Positions 17,677 through 24,843 are shown, counted from the first letter of the stretch. The stretch: 64,000 nt of DNA from Mycobacterium colombiense CECT 3035 (GCF_002105755.1 NZ_CP020821.1:558001-622000), one strand, 5' to 3'. Notes: generated by a model not told the origin, from the sequence alone. A program made the numbers and translations.

Positions 17677-18885
17677 GTGCAATCACTGCTCAACCACCTT
17701 CTGACACTCCGCGATAACGAAGCTGCCCGGCGTCTCGCTTGCGTCGATACGGCCCGCGAGCTGGGCTACTCGAAGTGGAGCGACGACAAGTCCGGCGAGC
17801 TGGGCCGCATGTACCGGACGGCCGACGCCACGGTCAAGGCGCTGGACGCCCGGATTGCGGAGCAGCGAGAAGAGATCCGTCGCTCTGGCGCTGATAACCC
17901 TCTCGTGCAAGCGGTGAAAGCAGCCGGCCACGGCGGCGGTGCGACGGAGCGAACCTCTCGCGCCGAAACAGAGTCCTGGGCTCGCCGGGTAGCGCAGCAG
18001 TTCTGCGCCCGCAACGCCGAGCACCGCGCAATCTCCACGGGAGTCTTGGACGTTCCGTCGTTGGTGCCGCCGTTCGTGTCGCTGATGCGGTGGCCTACCC
18101 GGCTGATCGATCTGCTGCTGAACCGCATCCCGATCGACCAGAACGCCGTGGAGTATTACCGGGAGACGGCCCGGACGAACAACGCGGATGTCGTCGCGGA
18201 CCTCGCTACCAAGCCCACCAGCACGTTCACGCTGACGCCGATCCAGGACCGGGCACGCGTCATTGCTCATCTGTCCGAGCCGATTCCGGCCCGGTATTTG
18301 GCTGACGTGGATCAGGTCCAACCGTTCTTGGCCCGCGAGATGGCGCAGGGCATCCTCGCCGCGCTGGAGGCCGAGGTCGTGGCCGGCGACGGGACCGGTG
18401 AGCACATGACCGGGATTCTGAACACGCCCGGCACCACCCAGATCGCGTTCGACACCGACATTTTGACGACGATCCGGCACAGCTTCACGGAGCTGCAGCA
18501 GATCGGCGAGGCTCCGGACGCGATCGCGTTGAACCCGGCGGACGCCGAGACGGTAGACCTCACGAGGTGGGGCACTGCGGGTGGTCTGCTCACGAGCGGT
18601 TTCGACCATCCGAACACGGCCGGATACGGCTCGTCCTCGAACTTCTTCGGGCCGTCCGATGAGGTCAAACGAGTTATCTCACCGAGCGTTCCGCAGGGCA
18701 CCGCGATCATCGGTGACTGGGGCACGGCGATCACGCTGTACCTGCGCGAGTCGATGTCGCTGATGCTGAACTACTGGAGCTCCGAGTTGTTCGAGACGAA
18801 CGCTTTCGTCATGCGGTGTGAGATGCGGAGTGTGGTGGGCGTTTTGCGCCCGCAGGCGTTCGCGATCGCCACGCTGCACGCCTGA
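17677..18885 (+). CDS. HK97-family major capsid protein
   Basis: 402 residues from GTG 17677 (GAAGGA upstream), forming the shell of a phage-like particle. The first ~100 residues are a charged, helical delta/scaffold-like segment (DNEAARRLACVDTARELGYS, IAEQREEIRR) of the kind removed by a prohead protease. The HK97 fold follows, with the characteristic GDGTGEHMTGILNTPGTT loop, TIRHSFTELQQIGEAPDAIALNP, and the P-domain/A-domain end FETNAFVMRCEMRSVVGVLR. No protease domain is fused and none is encoded nearby, unlike phiRv1/phiRv2 where a protease is present or fused. No portal or head-tail connector genes follow. Confidence 0.85.
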   Translation: MQSLLNHLLTLRDNEAARRLACVDTARELGYSKWSDDKSGELGRMYRTADATVKALDARIAEQREEIRRSGADNPLVQAVKAAGHGGGATERTSRAETESWARRVAQQFCARNAEHRAISTGVLDVPSLVPPFVSLMRWPTRLIDLLLNRIPIDQNAVEYYRETARTNNADVVADLATKPTSTFTLTPIQDRARVIAHLSEPIPARYLADVDQVQPFLAREMAQGILAALEAEVVAGDGTGEHMTGILNTPGTTQIAFDTDILTTIRHSFTELQQIGEAPDAIALNPADAETVDLTRWGTAGGLLTSGFDHPNTAGYGSSSNFFGPSDEVKRVISPSVPQGTAIIGDWGTAITLYLRESMSLMLNYWSSELFETNAFVMRCEMRSVVGVLRPQAFAIATLHA

Positions 18886-18887
18886 TC

Positions 18888-19157
18888 ATGGGTCGGGTGG
18901 ACGAGTTCCGGGCTCCGTCGCCACGCGACGACGAGGACGGCTGGCTGCCGCCGGAGGAGGCCGCGCAGCGGATGGGCATCACCGTCCCGGAGCTGGACGA
19001 CCTGGTACGCCGTGGAGCTCTCCGTGCACGCCGGGACGGTTGGGCCGTGCTCGTGCAGCCTGCCATCGTGAACGTCCGGCCGGAGAAGCCCTCGCCTAAG
19101 CGGGGTTCCGGCACCACGAAATCACGGCCCCGCACGCCTGTACGGGGCCGTAAGTGA
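18888..19157 (+). CDS. Excisionase/AlpA-like winged-helix protein
   Basis: 89 residues, two bases after the capsid stop, so co-transcribed. The middle (LPPEEAAQRMGITVPELDDL, then VRRGALRARRDGWAVLV) is the helix-turn-helix and wing of the excisionase-type DNA-binding fold. The C-terminus is basic (KRGSGTTKSRPRTPVRGRK). It may be the recombination directionality factor or a regulator. Placement directly after the capsid gene is unusual for an excisionase, so a DNA-packaging or capsid-gene regulatory role is also possible. The 3' end forms an 8-bp hairpin stem. Confidence 0.6.
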   Translation: MGRVDEFRAPSPRDDEDGWLPPEEAAQRMGITVPELDDLVRRGALRARRDGWAVLVQPAIVNVRPEKPSPKRGSGTTKSRPRTPVRGRK

Positions 19158-19206
19158 TGAGCCCTCGCCACCGCACGCGACTTAACCTCCCGCGTGCGGT
19201 GGCGAG
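19125..19206 (+). terminator. Two consecutive perfect hairpins after the capsid operon
   Basis: The first stem is CGGCCCCG/CGGGGCCG (19125-19132 with 19143-19150), overlapping the gene end. The second is a perfect 16-bp stem CTCGCCACCGCACGCG paired with its complement (19164-19179 with 19191-19206) around an 11-nt loop. There is no T-run, but the strength suits a mycobacterial bidirectional terminator. Confidence 0.65.
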
Positions 19207-19988
19207 TCGGGGCCGCGGCGCGTGACCGCTGTCGGAGGCCGTCGCGCCCGCGCCCCCTTCCACGCCCTCGTGGTGGGGCCGGTCCGATCGGTATCGAGGG
19301 ACCGGGGAGTGGGACGCCGGATCGTCAAGAAGCGGCGACCGGCTCCCGCTCCGAACAGGCTTGCCCTCGTCGTCCCGTTAGTGCATCCCGGTCACGGGTT
19401 GGGCGACTTGAGGGCAACGGGTCCGCGCCGCGCCAGCAAGGAACGCTCATCGGTGCCACGGTGGGCGGGCTTGCGGCGCGGACCCACTACCAAACGCCGA
19501 GTGCCACTCGGTAACCCCAGGACCCGCCGGAGGACACCACCACCCAACCTCCAGCGGAACGGCCCGGCCCCAACGGCGCGAGGCACGGCGGTCCTCCTGC
19601 GCTGGGGGCCGGGCCACCAACAGGGACCTACCCCAAACGCCAAGTGCGGAGCGGGGACTCCGAGACCACCCCAAACCCTCGGTGCCAAGCGGTGATTCCG
19701 AGCGGCCGGCCAACCAATCCCAAACCCTCGGTGCCACTCGCGGTTCCGGGCCGGACGGGTAGGGGCGTGCAAACTCCCAGGGCGCAACTCGCGCCGACTG
19801 CATAAGGCAACTGTTGTCTCCCCCCGAAAGTCGCACGAAAACGACCGTGGCACTTGCTGATTGCGATACGCCGAAAAACCTCGTTGACCAGGCGTTTTAC
19901 CGCTCGGAATCACCGCTAATACCAAGGCGTTTGACGCCACGCCGTGCGACTTTGCCCGGATCGCCAATTCTGGGGTGACACTTGGGAT
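19207..19988. other. Large non-coding region with iterons: candidate origin and/or packaging site
   Basis: 782 bp without a credible gene; the open frames here are Arg/Pro-rich artefacts or repeat-driven. It holds four direct and one inverted copy of a 33-bp iteron, an 11-bp inverted pair AAAGTCGCACG (19827-19837)/CGTGCGACTTT (19943-19953), and a comparatively AT-richer stretch at about 19800-19930 between them. It lies immediately upstream of the TerS-like gene, where cos/pac sites usually sit, and iterons with an AT-rich tract are also typical of replication origins. Role inferred from architecture. Confidence 0.55.
19490..19934. repeat. 33-bp iterons (four direct, one inverted)
   Basis: Copies start at 19490, 19633, 19671 and 19720 on the plus strand and span 19902-19934 on the minus strand. 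Each begins with YCAAAC, most have an inner GGTGCCA-like block, and the later copies end near GATTCCGAGC. The third and the inverted copy share an exact 16-bp end AGCGGTGATTCCGAGC. Spacings between direct copies are 143, 38 and 49 bp. Confidence 0.7.
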
Positions 19989-20438
19989 GTGCCACGGGTC
20001 AGTGCGGAGCAGCGGGCGCTTCGGGATGCGCGGATTCTGCGGCTGTTCCTCTCCGGCTGGACGGTCACCGATATCGCGAAGCACCGGCAGGTCCAGCTCT
20101 CCCGGAAGGCGGTGGACCAAGCGATCCGCCGCCAGCTCGCGCAGGGCGGCCCCGACCGGCAGCTCCTCTCCGAAGCGGCCCGGCATGTTCACATTGCCCG
20201 CACTGAGCTGCTGTTATCCCGGTTGATGCCAAGGGCGTTGGACCCGGCCGACCCGCAGCAGATCAAGGCGTGGGAGGGCTGCCGTCGTCTCTTGGAGCAG
20301 CAGGCCCGGTTCTTCGGGCTCCTCGGGGCCGGGGGCTTTGAGGACGACGGGGTGCCGGGCGAGCAGGCCGCGCCGGTCCTCTCCCTGGACGAGTACCGGG
20401 GCCGGTTCCGGGACGACCGCGACCCTAGGCCCCTATAG
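19989..20438 (+). CDS. terS: Small terminase subunit-like protein
   Basis: 149 residues from a GTG at 19989. The N-terminal helix-turn-helix (RILRLFLSGWTVTDIAKHRQ, then LSRKAVDQAIRRQLAQGG) and a helical middle/C-terminus (ARTELLLSRLMPRALDPADP, then GCRRLLEQQARFFGLLG) have the shape of actinophage TerS proteins, which bind the packaging site and recruit the large subunit. No large terminase is encoded in the element, so packaging would need a helper's TerL, as in phage-inducible islands. A transcriptional-regulator role is the alternative. The ribosome binding site is weak. Confidence 0.6.
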   Translation: MPRVSAEQRALRDARILRLFLSGWTVTDIAKHRQVQLSRKAVDQAIRRQLAQGGPDRQLLSEAARHVHIARTELLLSRLMPRALDPADPQQIKAWEGCRRLLEQQARFFGLLGAGGFEDDGVPGEQAAPVLSLDEYRGRFRDDRDPRPL

Positions 20439-20469
20439 CTTGTCGGTCCCCTCGGGCACACTGACGTTC

Positions 20470-21273
20470 ATGTTCGACGAGATGGCACTCGGAGATTACG
20501 AGGTGTTCCGGCGATGGTCAGGGAAGCCACGAGCCTGGGGGCCGCATGAGGCAGGTTGGCGGGCCTGGTTCGGCGGGCAAGTCGTAGACGGGCTCTGCGA
20601 GGTCATCGAGGAAGATCTCGCGGTAAAGCGGCGCGGAATGCCGGCCGCGATTGGTTGCGTGCCGTGGTTCACCAGTCAACCGGTCGCGCGGCGGCTGCTC
20701 GACCTCACGGCGTTCTGCGTCGTGGTCGATAAGAGAACGGTGTTCCCCGATCGGCTCCGCAACCCCGAGAAGGCGCTGCCGAACGTCTCGCTCGTCCGGC
20801 TCCGCGACATGGCTCCGTCAGACAGCGGAGGATCGGCACCGATCTTGGGGCCTTACTCCCAAATGCCGGAGCACGACGTCGGCCCCGTCAGGGTGGCCGG
20901 CTGGGACCGGGACGGCAACAAGCCTCTGTTGCACGCCAAAATCCTTGTGCTAGGCCATCTTGTGCACAACGTCTACGGTCCGGACGACACCTGTGGCGAG
21001 GAGATGCTCGACTTCGAGCCTCGCACCGTGTGGTGGGGTTCGGCGAACTGGACCACGATGACGCGGAAGCACCTAGAACTCGGGTTCGCTTGTGGCGACC
21101 CGGATTTGGTTCGTGAGGCCACCGAGTTCGTGACTGACGTGATCGCGTTCTCTGAACCGGTCGACAGAGTATGCGTCGGTCCGGAGCCCAATCTGGTCGG
21201 CGTCGAGTTCGATGACGCCGCGATGCGTGAGGCTCTAGCCGAGCAAGAGCCCCCGGACGGCGAGGAGTGGTAG
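20470..21273 (+). CDS. Phospholipase-D-like domain protein (cargo candidate)
   Basis: 267 residues from ATG 20470; the next Met at 20482 is also possible. The central LLHAKILVLG supplies His155 and Lys157 of an HKD motif, and WWGSANWTTM supplies the downstream GS-x-N (Asn193), the usual PLD/nuclease half-site; the motif's Asp is not obvious. Only one half-site is seen, so a dimer would be required. PLD-like proteins occur as endonucleases in restriction/defence systems and as phage exclusion factors. The element does not need such an enzyme for integration or packaging, so an accessory role such as interference with other phages is plausible. It has its own upstream TATAGC-like element (20434 region). 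Confidence 0.55.
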   Translation: MFDEMALGDYEVFRRWSGKPRAWGPHEAGWRAWFGGQVVDGLCEVIEEDLAVKRRGMPAAIGCVPWFTSQPVARRLLDLTAFCVVVDKRTVFPDRLRNPEKALPNVSLVRLRDMAPSDSGGSAPILGPYSQMPEHDVGPVRVAGWDRDGNKPLLHAKILVLGHLVHNVYGPDDTCGEEMLDFEPRTVWWGSANWTTMTRKHLELGFACGDPDLVREATEFVTDVIAFSEPVDRVCVGPEPNLVGVEFDDAAMREALAEQEPPDGEEW

Positions 21274-21297
21274 CGAATCGAGCTACCGAGGTAGTTT

Positions 21298-21327
21298 GCT
21301 GCGGCTCGTATTACCGCAGCTCTATAA
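21298..21327 (+). promoter_or_regulatory. Hairpin and TATAAC element upstream of the basic-protein operon
   Basis: GCTGCGG (21298-21304) pairs with CCGCAGC (21314-21320), followed at once by CTATAAC, a good -10 match. This could be a terminator for the PLD-like gene merged with the promoter of the 21402-22446 operon. Confidence 0.35.
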
Positions 21328-21401
21328 CATTGTGCTGTTTGCCGCTCTAGGGTCATCTCTGCGGGACGGGAACCGCCCGACCCCAGAGAGAAGGAACCAC
21401 C

Positions 21402-21827
21402 ATGACCACAGCCGAGAAGTCCACCCACAACGTCGTGAACTTGCGCGCCGCGAAGAAGGAGCAAGCCGCCGCCCGCAAGGCGCGCCCGGCAGGCACCGCC
21501 CGGAAGCCTGCCGCGAAGAAGACCCCGGCCGCCAAGGCTCCGGCCGCGTCCGGCCGTCCGGCTCCGCAGCCCCGGCCGGAGCAGCGCCCCGGCGAGGGCG
21601 AGATCAAGGTACGGCTCGGAGCCCCGGTCCAGAAGGTCCTCCGGCAGCCGGAGAACCGGAAGGGAGCGATGGTCCCGGTCACGCGGAAGATCGAGCAGGC
21701 GCACGTCTACAAGGACGGGTCCGTCGTGATCGTCCTCGACGCGGCCGAGGCGAACACGGTGAAGTCGGTCCTCGACGGGCAGACCAGCCGGGGCGCGCAG
21801 GCCGTCCTCAAGGCCATCGGCCGATGA
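21402..21827 (+). CDS. Lys/Ala/Pro-rich DNA-binding-like protein with small C-terminal domain
   Basis: 141 residues with a strong AGAAGGA ribosome binding site. Residues ~12-70 are a histone-H1/HupB-tail-like basic low-complexity region (AARKARPAGTARKPAAKKTP, then AAKAPAASGRPAPQPRP). The C-terminal ~70 residues look folded (IKVRLGAPVQKVLRQPENRK, HVYKDGSVVIVLDAAEANTV, SVLDGQTSRGAQAVLKAIG). No family recognised. It may coat or organise element DNA. First gene of a three-gene operon; its stop overlaps the next start as ATGA. Confidence 0.65.
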   Translation: MTTAEKSTHNVVNLRAAKKEQAAARKARPAGTARKPAAKKTPAAKAPAASGRPAPQPRPEQRPGEGEIKVRLGAPVQKVLRQPENRKGAMVPVTRKIEQAHVYKDGSVVIVLDAAEANTVKSVLDGQTSRGAQAVLKAIGR

Positions 21828-22123
21828 TTACCGTCGCGCTCCTCCTGGCCGTGATCGCGGCCGTCCGGTACCGGACCTTCCGGTGGGTTGCGGCAATCCT
21901 CCTCGCCGTCGCGTTCGTCCAGGCGCACCCGGTCCTCGTGGCCGTCGCCGCAGTCGTCGCCGTAGCCCTCCGGGCAGCCTGGCACGGCCGGAAGGCCGTC
22001 CGGGCGGCGAACGAAGCCAGGCGGGCTCGCGAGGACGAGCTACGAGCCCGGTGCGAAGTCGAGAACCGGCTGTGGCTTGCCGGCGACCCGCGAGGCTTCT
22101 ACGGCCTACAGTCCTACCGATGA
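21824..22123 (+). CDS. Small membrane protein
   Basis: 99 residues, ATG overlapping the previous stop. Two or three hydrophobic segments (MITVALLLAVIAAVRY, WVAAILLAVAFVQA, VLVAVAAVVAVALRAAW) are followed by a charged cytosolic tail (RKAVRAANEARRAREDELRA). It is not holin-like enough to call: no lysin is nearby and the tail is long. It overlaps the following secreted-protein gene as ATGA, so the two are probably made together. Confidence 0.65.
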   Translation: MITVALLLAVIAAVRYRTFRWVAAILLAVAFVQAHPVLVAVAAVVAVALRAAWHGRKAVRAANEARRAREDELRARCEVENRLWLAGDPRGFYGLQSYR

Positions 22124-22446
22124 ACACCCGGCTGGTGCTGCTCCTCAGCCTCGGCGGGCTCCTCGCCGGGGCCGGGGTAGCTCACGCCGATCCCGGCCTC
22201 TCTCCGGCCGACCAGCAGTACGTCCGGGAGCTGGCCGAGCACGGCATCCGCAACCAGTACGGCGCGGCCGTCATGGTCGAGGACGGCCGGGAGGTCTGCG
22301 CCGCCCTCGACGGGTTCACCTTCCCGGAGGAGGTCGGCCGTATCCGGCTGACGACGAACCTCGACGGCCCGCACGCCGTCTACTTCGTCCAGCTGTCCCA
22401 CGACACCTACTGCCCGGAGAGGAGCGCCCGCACGGACGATGTGTAA
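22120..22446 (+). CDS. Secreted DUF732 protein
   Basis: 108 residues. A clear Sec signal peptide (MNTRLVLLLSLGGLLAGAGV ending AHA-D) precedes a mature domain with the mycobacterial DUF732 pattern: DQQYVRELAEHGI, a helical stretch and two cysteines (EVCAALDGF and DTYCPERS) that would form a disulfide. DUF732 proteins are small exported mycobacterial proteins of unknown role. Finding one inside an integrated element suggests a lysogenic-conversion gene that alters the host surface. Last gene of its operon; the 12-bp palindrome CTCCGGCCGGAG follows at 22454-22465. Confidence 0.75.
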   Translation: MNTRLVLLLSLGGLLAGAGVAHADPGLSPADQQYVRELAEHGIRNQYGAAVMVEDGREVCAALDGFTFPEEVGRIRLTTNLDGPHAVYFVQLSHDTYCPERSARTDDV

Positions 22447-22471
22447 TCCCCAGCTCCGGCCGGAGACGCGG

Positions 22472-22654
22472 TCAGCGCAGTAGCTCTTCGCGCAAGGCGA
22501 CCGCTGCTGCCCGCAAGTCGGCAGCTCGTAGTCGAGTTTCGACCGAAGCAGATCGTGCCACCAGCGCGCACTGCTGCGCCTGCCGCGCACGGTTCCGTAT
22601 TAGTGCAATGTGTTCCCACGTCAACGTCACGGGGTAATGGGTTGAATCCCCCAT
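22472..22654 (-). CDS. Possible small ORF, opposite strand
   Basis: 60 residues in a 330-bp interval otherwise empty of genes. The peptide (LTWEHIALIRNRARQAQQCA, then LRAADLRAAAVALREELLR) is helical and amphipathic and avoids the low-complexity look of shadow frames. No convincing ribosome binding site before the ATG at 22654. It would be the only minus-strand gene in the element. If not coding, the 22447-22776 interval holds only the palindrome at 22454-22465. Confidence 0.35.
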   Translation of the reverse strand: MGDSTHYPVTLTWEHIALIRNRARQAQQCALVARSASVETRLRAADLRAAAVALREELLR

Positions 22655-22776
22655 CAGTCAGTAGTACCCGCTCTGGCCAGGCCGAACCATCAGCCGGGCG
22701 CGCCCACCCACGCAGCCCGGGGCTGGCGTTCTGTCTGCCTGTCTGCGACCTCGACCGAACAAGAAACGGACGAGCT

Positions 22777-22962
22777 GTGACGTTTGAAGTCGGTAGGGGG
22801 GGAACTCATAGGGCCATGTCACTTGTACCGGAGGACCCGCCTGATCTCGAACGGGCTTACCAAGAGCTTCTGAGCCTGCTGTTCCGAGGCAAGGTCGAGG
22901 TGACTGCGGAGAAATCGTTCCGTCCGGTCGCCGAATTTGTCAGCGACCTGCCTCCGTGGTGA
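22777..22962 (+). CDS. Small acidic hypothetical protein
   Basis: 61 residues from GTG 22777, or 48 from ATG 22816, which lies 12 bases after an AGGGGGGGAA tract. The C-terminal part (PPDLERAYQELLSLLFRGKV, then EVTAEKSFRPVAEFVSDLPPW) is acidic and helical. Last potential gene before attR. No family recognised. Confidence 0.4.
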   Translation: MTFEVGRGGTHRAMSLVPEDPPDLERAYQELLSLLFRGKVEVTAEKSFRPVAEFVSDLPPW

Positions 22963-23048
22963 GTCGGGCAGGTCTAACATAATCCGCCCCTTACCGCACG
23001 TTGACCACCACGTTTTACCTGCTCACGCTTACCGTTAGATGGCCTCTA

Positions 23049-23056
23049 ATCGCCAA
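23049..23056. other. attR core with the displaced ribE 3' end
   Basis: ATCGCCAA again, followed in frame by codons for KYVERLMAAQAE and a TAG at 23091-23093. This is the original host end of ribE, now separated from the gene by the element. Confidence 0.7.
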
Positions 23057-23143
23057 GTACGTCGAGCGGTTGATGGCGGCTCAGGCTGAATAGCAGTCCG
23101 GCGCCCTACCGCTTGAGCCGCCGCTGATCACCGCGCCTCGCCG

Positions 23144-24043
23144 TCAAGCGGCCCTGCGATCACCCCATCGGGCGATCACCTGGCCGGCGAAGTCGAGCAT
23201 CTGATCGAGGGTGGGGAACAGCGCGAAGGCGTCCACGATCGCCTCGTCGGCACCCGACCCGTCGAGGCGCTCGAGCTTGTCGGCGACGGAGTCAACGGAC
23301 GTGCCCGGTTCGAGGTTGATCCGCATGGCCGTCTTCAGCGCGTCCGGATCGCGGCCGGCGTCCTGCGCCGCACGGCGCGCAATCGACCACAAGTGGTCGG
23401 TGACCTCATCCTGCAGCCCCTCGACCCCGAGCCAGCCGGTGCCGCTGCGGCCGACCCGGCGCATCGCGGCCTCGCTCGCACCGCCGATCCAGATGGGCGG
23501 ACCGCCGGCCTGGACCGGGCGCAGGTCGGCATGCACAGGTGGCAGCGAGAAGAACTCGCTGTCCCAGGACACCGGGGTGGTCGTCCACCATTCGTGCAGG
23601 AACGCCAGCAGGTCATCGAGCATCTTCCCGCGCCGGCTCCAGTCCGCGCCGCGGGCGATGTCGTGTTCGTCCTTCATCCACCCGATTCCCACGCCAACGT
23701 CCAGGCGTCCTTCGCTGAGCACGTCGAGCGTGGTCAGCACCCGGGCCAGGTGCACCGGCTCGTAGTAGAAGGTGCTCAGCGTGCTGGCATTGAGCCGCAC
23801 CCGGCTGGTCGCGGTCGCGGCGACGGTCCACAGCAGCACCGGATCGAGGTAACGGGTCATCTGCGGCGGGTACGGCTGCTCTTTGCCCGGGTAGGTGCTG
23901 TGCATGTCGACTGGCGTGACCAGGCGATCGCCGACCCACAGCGTGTCGTAGCCAAGGTCCTCGAGTCCGCGACAGAACGCGCTCAGGCCGGCGGCGCTGC
24001 TGACGGCGGGCCCGACGAAGGGAAGTGCGAAACCAAGCTTCAT
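23144..24043 (-). CDS. LLM-class F420-dependent oxidoreductase
   Basis: A 299-residue luciferase-like TIM-barrel flavin/F420 enzyme. Typical segments: MKLGFALPFVGPAVSS, LEDLGYDTLWVGDRLV, RVRLNASTLSTFYYEPVHLA, LDVLSEGRLDVGVGIGWMKD and PPIWIGGASEAAMRRVGR. Mycobacteria use F420 widely in such enzymes; the substrate here cannot be deduced. It is the first host-side gene after attR. A palindrome TGATATATCA lies 17 bp upstream of its start and resembles the dyad before the divergent MarR gene at 24844, hinting at joint control. Confidence 0.8.
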   Translation of the reverse strand: MKLGFALPFVGPAVSSAAGLSAFCRGLEDLGYDTLWVGDRLVTPVDMHSTYPGKEQPYPPQMTRYLDPVLLWTVAATATSRVRLNASTLSTFYYEPVHLARVLTTLDVLSEGRLDVGVGIGWMKDEHDIARGADWSRRGKMLDDLLAFLHEWWTTTPVSWDSEFFSLPPVHADLRPVQAGGPPIWIGGASEAAMRRVGRSGTGWLGVEGLQDEVTDHLWSIARRAAQDAGRDPDALKTAMRINLEPGTSVDSVADKLERLDGSGADEAIVDAFALFPTLDQMLDFAGQVIARWGDRRAA

Positions 24044-24060
24044 CGCGAGAGTCCTTTCAA

Positions 24061-24073
24061 TGATATATCAACC
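24061..24073. promoter_or_regulatory. Putative operator upstream of the LLM gene
   Basis: TGATATATCAACC contains the perfect palindrome TGATATATCA and matches 10 of 13 positions of TGATCAGTCAACC at the MarR promoter (24810-24822). Confidence 0.45.
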
Positions 24074-24129
24074 ATTTTCGGGGCGCATGTCGCCCCGTTG
24101 ATTCACGGCGTGGACCGGGGCAGTGCGGC

Positions 24130-24747
24130 TCAGCCGGTGGCGCCGAGGGCGAAGTCGAAGTTCCCCACCCCGTGGCGGGCTAGACCCATCATGACCAGGC
24201 CCGTTCCTTCCAGCCAGTGCGCCATGTTCAGGCCGCCGACGTCCAGTGGGCGCAACCCGAGGCTCTCGATGAACACCGCCACGTCCGCCTTGGCGCGTGC
24301 GTCGTCGCCGGCGATGAAGACGTCGAGCGGTCGGCCCTGGGCCAGGACGACACCGAAGATGGTGTTGAACGCCTTCACCACGCTGGCGCTGGCGGGGGCG
24401 GCCTTGGCGACTTCCTGCGCGATCGAGGTGTCATCGGGGATCGCCAGCCCGTCGGCCGCGGTATTGAACGGGTTGCTGATGTCGACGACGACCTTGCCCG
24501 CGAGGGCGTCTCCGTACCGGGCGACGACCGGAACGACGTTGGCGTACAACAGGGAAACGATGACGATGTCGCCGGCCGGGACGGCGCCGAACTCTCCCGT
24601 CGTCGCGCCGCCGCCGAGGGCCTCGGCCAGGGCGGCGGCCTTGGCCTGATCGCGGCCGATGACCTCGACGGTATTGCCGCCCGCTACCGCCAGCGCGCCG
24701 ATGGCGCGGGCCATGTTCCCGGTTCCGATGATGCTGATGCTGCTCAT
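24130..24747 (-). CDS. NADP/F420-dependent oxidoreductase-like protein
   Basis: 205 residues with a Rossmann start SISIIGTGNMARAIGALAVA and a fold like F420H2:NADP oxidoreductases and prokaryotic pyrroline-reductase-like proteins (VKAFNTIFGVVLAQGRPLDV, FIAGDDARAKADVAVFIESL, LRPLDVGGL). ATG at 24747 is preferred over 24792 because GAAGGGAC sits at the right distance and the Rossmann strand begins directly after. If it is an F420-type reductase it could supply reduced cofactor to the neighbouring LLM enzyme. Divergent from the MarR gene. Confidence 0.75.
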   Translation of the reverse strand: MSSISIIGTGNMARAIGALAVAGGNTVEVIGRDQAKAAALAEALGGGATTGEFGAVPAGDIVIVSLLYANVVPVVARYGDALAGKVVVDISNPFNTAADGLAIPDDTSIAQEVAKAAPASASVVKAFNTIFGVVLAQGRPLDVFIAGDDARAKADVAVFIESLGLRPLDVGGLNMAHWLEGTGLVMMGLARHGVGNFDFALGATG

Positions 24748-24807
24748 GAGGTGTCCCTTCTGGATTGCGAGCGAAAAGGTTGACGCATCCACCTTAGGCC
24801 CGTGTTT

Positions 24808-24821
24808 GTTGATCAGTCAAC
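24808..24821. promoter_or_regulatory. Putative MarR operator in the divergent promoter
   Basis: GTTGA-TCAG-TCAAC is a perfect 5-bp dyad between the oxidoreductase (minus) and marR (plus) starts, placed to control both. Confidence 0.5.
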
Positions 24822-24843
24822 CAATCCGATAGCATGGGGGACG

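Larger units (their letters stand above)
13592..23056 (+). mobile_element. Integrated phage-satellite-like element, about 9.5 kb, in ribE
   Basis: Bounded by 8-bp identical core sequences (13592-13599 and 23049-23056) within imperfect copies of the ribE 3' end. Order: tyrosine integrase, small overlapping genes including a putative replication initiator, major capsid protein, excisionase-like wHTH, a non-coding iteron region, TerS-like protein, PLD-like protein, a basic protein with a small membrane protein and a secreted DUF732 protein, and two short ORFs. No large terminase, portal, protease, tail, lysis or repressor gene is visible. This composition resembles the ~10 kb phiRv1/phiRv2 elements of M. 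tuberculosis and capsid-encoding phage satellites. The satellite interpretation is inference. Confidence 0.85.

Noticed and set aside
19222..19695. 157-residue plus-strand ORF in the same region
   Set aside because: Arg/Pro/Gly-rich, no start signal, no domain; typical high-GC artefact.
19392..20192. 266-residue minus-strand ORF across the iteron region with repeated WHRGFG/APRVWG-like motifs
   Set aside because: Its apparent peptide repeats are the translation of the DNA iterons, and it runs antisense through the TerS-like gene; no ribosome binding site or domain.
13695..23056. Complete temperate prophage
   Set aside because: Far too short and lacks large terminase, portal, tail, lysis and repressor genes.
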